From contig NC_134842.1 of the NCBI RefSeq assembly GCF_965363235.1, positions 2,445,112 to 2,509,111 on the forward strand: a stretch of DNA of 64,000 nt, given 5' to 3'. A program made the translations under genes and the position numbers. Shown here one piece after another: positions 60,066 through 64,000 of this stretch (position 1 is the first letter of the stretch; the number at the start of each line of letters is the position of its first letter). The notes under the pieces are model-generated. The model did not search any database. It was not told the DNA's origin and saw only the letters and a program-made list of their open reading frames with translations. This DNA is from Mytilus galloprovincialis (taxonomy: Eukaryota; Mollusca; Bivalvia; Mytilida; Mytilidae).

Positions 60066-60309
60066 TTGTGTTGCACTTCCGTGTTTCTGTTGTTTAGTTG
60101 TTTTCCTCTTAAAGTTAGTGTGTTTCACTCGTTTTAAGTTTAATTTGTAACCGTGATTTGTTTTCTCTGAATCGATTTATGACTTTCGACCAGCGGTATA
60201 CTACTGTTGCTTTTATTTACATAGGTATCATTTTTATTTATTGGTTTGTCACTACGTTATACAACAATTTATTTTACAAAGCGGTAGCTAACCTGTTCGT
60301 TGTGCCAAT

Positions 60310-60985
60310 TTGTACCCGTTTATCCCCTTCAAGAGCACATACATATGAAGCCAAGCAGTATTAGTTTAACTATCCGGAGCACCTAAATATGATATCAAGC
60401 GGTATCAGAGCATTTACAGTATATGATACATAACCTAATAACCTTCCTCTGCTGTCAGTCGTCTCATGTCATCCACCGAATCTAATGTCTGGTGGTATAA
60501 GCTTATCCTTCTTTATGACAAGCATTTGAAGTTGAGCAGTGTCGACTTACTGTTCCAAAGTACCTGTAGCTGATGCAAAGCAGTTGCAGCTTACAATTCG
60601 GAGCACCAGTATCTGCCCCTGAGCGAGATAAGCTTAACCCACGGAGCACCTACATTTGATGATAAGCAGTATCAGCTTAATCTTCCGGAGCACCTGTATT
60701 TAATGACAAGCAGTATCAACTTTACCTTCCGGAGCAACAGTATCTGAAGCAAAAACTGCATTAGCTTACCCCTCCAGAGCAGCAGCATCTGATTGCCAGC
60801 TGGATCACCTCGACATTCCGAAGCACCTGAATTTCATGACAAGCTGAATCAGCTAACCTTTCCGGGCAACCGGTATTCAAATACAAGCCGTATCAACTAA
60901 ACCTTCCGGAGCACCAGTATCTAAAACAAAAAATGTATCATCCTACCCTTCCGGAATACTGATATCACTCCCCGTTTTTTTAAAG
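60310..60985 (+). repeat. ~45-bp minisatellite derived from a family 5 motif
   Basis: About thirteen diverged units with CTTCCGGAGCACCTGTATCT, TGA, then CAAGCAGTATCAGCTTA. The array ends with CTGATATCACTCCCCGTTTT, the sequence that follows the same TTCCGGAGCACC motif in dispersed family 5 repeats by recall. So the array probably grew from inside such an element. Confidence 0.8.
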
Positions 60986-60999
60986 AATCTATATGTTTT

Positions 61000-61735
61000 C
61001 GTTCTTTTTTTAGGAGGTATATATTGTCGTTTTTGACATTCTATAGTTTTCCTTTATTTATGTCTTGTTTCCGATCACCCTTAAAAATGATCTGTGTTAA
61101 AAAATGTACTGTGACTACTCTTTCAGAAAAAACCAAATTATGTATTTTTTTAGACGGTCTTCTTTCAATTAATTAATTTAACCCAACCTCGGAAAAAGGA
61201 CAATACATATATGAGAATATGATTTAAAACAAAATCTCTATCAATCAACCTGATCTAAGAGGATAGAAAGTAGTGACTTGAAATGGGACAGTCTATAGAG
61301 AATTATGGAGTCTACATGTTATACATGGATTAAATAACAAAAACAAGAAATGCAAATATCAAAGTATACGATTGTATCAATTATTTGTATGTCTAGAATA
61401 GATAATATTCATGAATTTCAAGACTATAAAACTGAAACGACAGCATGATAAGGGCAATGTCGAGACGATCCCTGTTCAGTAGTTATAAGACACCAACATT
61501 TAGGAATTACAAGCATCTATCGTATATTTGTTTCCGTGGCAATCAATCAACAACTCCTTATAATGGCCCGCCATTGGTATTTAAGACATTAAGTGTTACC
61601 ATGTCCGTTCGTCTTTTTTAGTATGGCCGCCCTTCCGTCAATAAAAACTTTGAATTTTTCGAAAAACTAAGGATTTTCTTACCCCAGGAGTAGATTACCT
61701 TAGCCGTATTTGGCACAACTTTTTGGAATTTTGGG
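61000..61735. other. Stretch without supported gene
   Basis: No coding frame or repeat that I can support. Confidence 0.35.
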
Positions 61736-61744
61736 TCCTCAATG

Positions 61745-61870
61745 CTCTTCAACTTTGTATTTATTTGGCTTTTTAACTATTTTGATCTGAGCGTCACTGA
61801 TGAGTCTTATGCAGACGAAACGCGCGTCTGGCGTATAAAATTATAATCCTGGTACTTTTGATAACTATTT
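61745..61870 (+). repeat. Dispersed repeat family 7 copy
   Basis: TTTTGATCTGAGCGTCACTG, GACGAAACGCGCGTCTGGCG, TATAATCCTGGTACTTTTGA. A fragment of a similar repeat sits in the LHFPL donor array. Confidence 0.75.
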
Positions 61871-62403
61871 CCGTCTGTCTGTTCTTCCTCTATTCCTTTC
61901 CGGAAATTAACTACAGTTTGTCGCAACCAATTATACGCAATGCTATAAACATAAACACACAGTCAGTTCGATTTTTGCAGAGATTCATATTGATCATTCT
62001 AGATCTAGAGTTATGACCCTTTGCAAATTGAGAACCTTGAACGAGGACATTCGTTTCCTTAGACACATTATTCTTTTCAATTATGCATAATATATTATTT
62101 CGACTCTGATGTTGTTTTTTTTATAATTTCTTCATGTTTAATGGTTATCAATAAAAAAATGTTCGTGAAAATACATCATTTGTTTTTCAAGTCAAAATGT
62201 TTTTAAACTCTTTTGATTAATGGTTATCAATTGTTGACGTTCATTTGATAGGAAGATTTAAACATATCAGATACAAACATGTTTTTATGGTTTGTTATTT
62301 AAACTTTTCCTCTAGCGGCGATAATGCAAATGATTGAACCCGATTAATTGAAATAACTGTTTAGGTTGTACTTGTGCATAAGATTTGAAACAAAGAAGTT
62401 AAA

Positions 62404-63317
62404 GACGGCGTGCACAAAGTTGACGGCAACTGTAAAATGCGCCTTTTAAATAGTTTTATACAACCGTGTTTAAAATATTTTTGAATAAGAATAGGAATAA
62501 GAATTTTTTTATGATAAAATGATGAATGCATGCCATTAAAATCCACATTACTAGTAAGGTAAATTAAAATTTAACCTATAAAGCATGAAACGGGCATATA
62601 GAAAACGGCAAAAATACGGTGTAACTTGTAACATTAAATAAGCATAAATTAGAGTTTTTGACCTAAAACTTATACAAATTCAACATATTTTCCTGCTTTT
62701 TCATATAATAGAATTGTTCGGATTCGGACTCGGACATCACACGAAATTCATCGCAAAAAAAATCAAAAACGATCATGGTAGATAAGTTTGGAATGGTCTT
62801 CGTTATGTGTAAGAAGTAGTAATTTGGAAGGACTAATAATCGAAATGGAAGAATCGACAAGAAAAATATGTAATTACAATCTTTTTATTTTCAAAATAAC
62901 TTGGTATTCCAAATGTGCATAACCAGAGGTTTAAAATAATCTGCAAAATATGAATGATTCGATAGTCCAGACTGAACACCTGAATTTTTTCAATGTCCAG
63001 CTAGTATGTTACAATCTTAAGAAATGACGTTTTAACGCTATTTTTTGAAAAGGGTCCACGACATAATCGCTAATCATTTCCATTTCACTGCTCTTAGCAT
63101 ATATCTATTTATATTTCCAGAATGTGCATTTGCTGCACTTTTTTGTTCGAAAGAAAAAAAAAAATATGTTGAACGTAAATATTTAAAGTTATATGATAAA
63201 CTAAGTGTCCAGTTTTTTTGTTACGCGCTTGTTTTCTGGAGGAAAATGCCGACGTCGTAAATGGTTTTAGTAATTTGAAAACGTTACGTTTGTGGACTCA
63301 GCTTTGTGCACGCCGTC
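62404..63317. mobile_element. Non-autonomous DNA transposon, 914 bp
   Basis: Exact 16-bp terminal inverted repeats GACGGCGTGCACAAAG (62404-62419) and CTTTGTGCACGCCGTC (63302-63317). Both ends are flanked by AAA, a possible 3-bp target-site duplication. The interior is AT-rich, with no transposase frame. The superfamily is not assigned; a 3-bp duplication would fit several DNA transposon groups. Confidence 0.75.
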
Positions 63318-63912
63318 AAAGTAAGCTGCATTCTTTGTCAAATATTGGTTGATCATTATAGCTGATGGGCTGGATTAATTCTGGTTTTTAATGATATTTG
63401 AAAGGAAACCTCATGCGTTTTCTTGAATGCATATTTCATAATATTACATGTTGTACGATTTGATGTAAATTCGGTTGAAGGTGAAAATAAAATGATTCTG
63501 TTAAAAGCAATATTCTTATAAATTTTAGCCTGAAAAATATACGCTTGCTATTACGTAATACGTTGATAGCTTTTATATCACTTTACAACTGAAAAGTATT
63601 AAAAACAAGTAATTGTTGTTTTAAGTGGATCGAGAATTTTTAGGATTCGGATTACCGAGTTTTTCTCTTGGACTTAAATAAACAGTTCACTGATTGAAAA
63701 ATTCAAATTCATTTTAAAGAGTATACAACGATAAAAATGTTTTTTTCTCGAAATTGTATTCTTATTGTCTTAAAAGACGTTTGTTTAACAGAATTTGGAA
63801 TGTCGAATTTCTAAGGAATTACAATTAAACACAAAAAAAACCCCCACAATGGTCGCCGTCAGCTGACATTCGTAGAACATATTTGTTTTTCGTTCATTTG
63901 ATGCACATAAGT

Positions 63913-64000
63913 TAGGCCGTTAGTTTTCTCGTTTGAATTGTTTTAAATAGTTATTTCGGGAACTTTTGAAACTGACTATGCACTATGGGCTTTGCTTACT
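63913..64000 (+). repeat. Dispersed mussel repeat, family 1 copy cut by the window end
   Basis: AGGCCGTTAGTTTTCTCGTT, TTTCGGGAACTTTTGAAACT, GACTATGCACTATGGGCTTT. Confidence 0.75.

Overview
The window is animal nuclear DNA from a bivalve mollusc, most likely a marine mussel of the Mytilus type. The reasons are an AT-rich composition, multi-exon genes with consensus GT..AG introns, a bivalve-style single-exon ankyrin gene, and many copies of short dispersed repeats that I recognise as typical of mussel genomes. The species call is recalled knowledge, not something proved here. Few bases code: I can support four host genes or gene copies and one marginal pseudogene; the rest is introns, mobile elements and minisatellites.

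Region 0-17 kb: two tandem paralogues on the + strand. Gene A (470-7178) lacks its 5' end, which lies left of the window. Gene B (about 11700-16824) is complete: TATA box, non-coding first exon, signal peptide, nine coding exons, 414 codons. Both encode acidic, Met-rich, helix-rich secreted proteins with a Pro/Gly/Met segment and a conserved C-terminal domain. I do not recognise the family. The intron maps differ: one 231-nt exon of B corresponds in length and order to three exons of A (63+87+81 nt). One B intron ends in a tandem array that repeats the splice acceptor seven times.

Region 18-24 kb: a 3.7-kb foldback-type element whose long inverted arms are built of 21-bp tandem repeats. It has a 6-bp target-site duplication and carries a candidate solo LTR. 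Two dispersed repeats and a perfect-stem hairpin MITE follow.

Region 25-36 kb: a large inverted segmental duplication. The left arm (about 25363-28215) carries an intact ankyrin-repeat gene; the right arm (about 33410-35850) carries a broken copy. Comparing the arms gives empty and filled sites for three small mobile elements. The centre holds a 4.1-kb terminal-inverted-repeat element with two nested insertions.

Region 38-45 kb: a two-exon LHFPL-type tetraspan membrane gene on the - strand (194 codons). Its splice-donor region is also tandemly repeated.

Region 46-50 kb: a fossil Penelope-like retroelement (- strand) split by a 1.5-kb hAT-type DNA transposon. Region 50-64 kb: no gene that I can support; it holds dispersed repeats, several minisatellites and a 914-bp non-autonomous DNA transposon (62404-63317).
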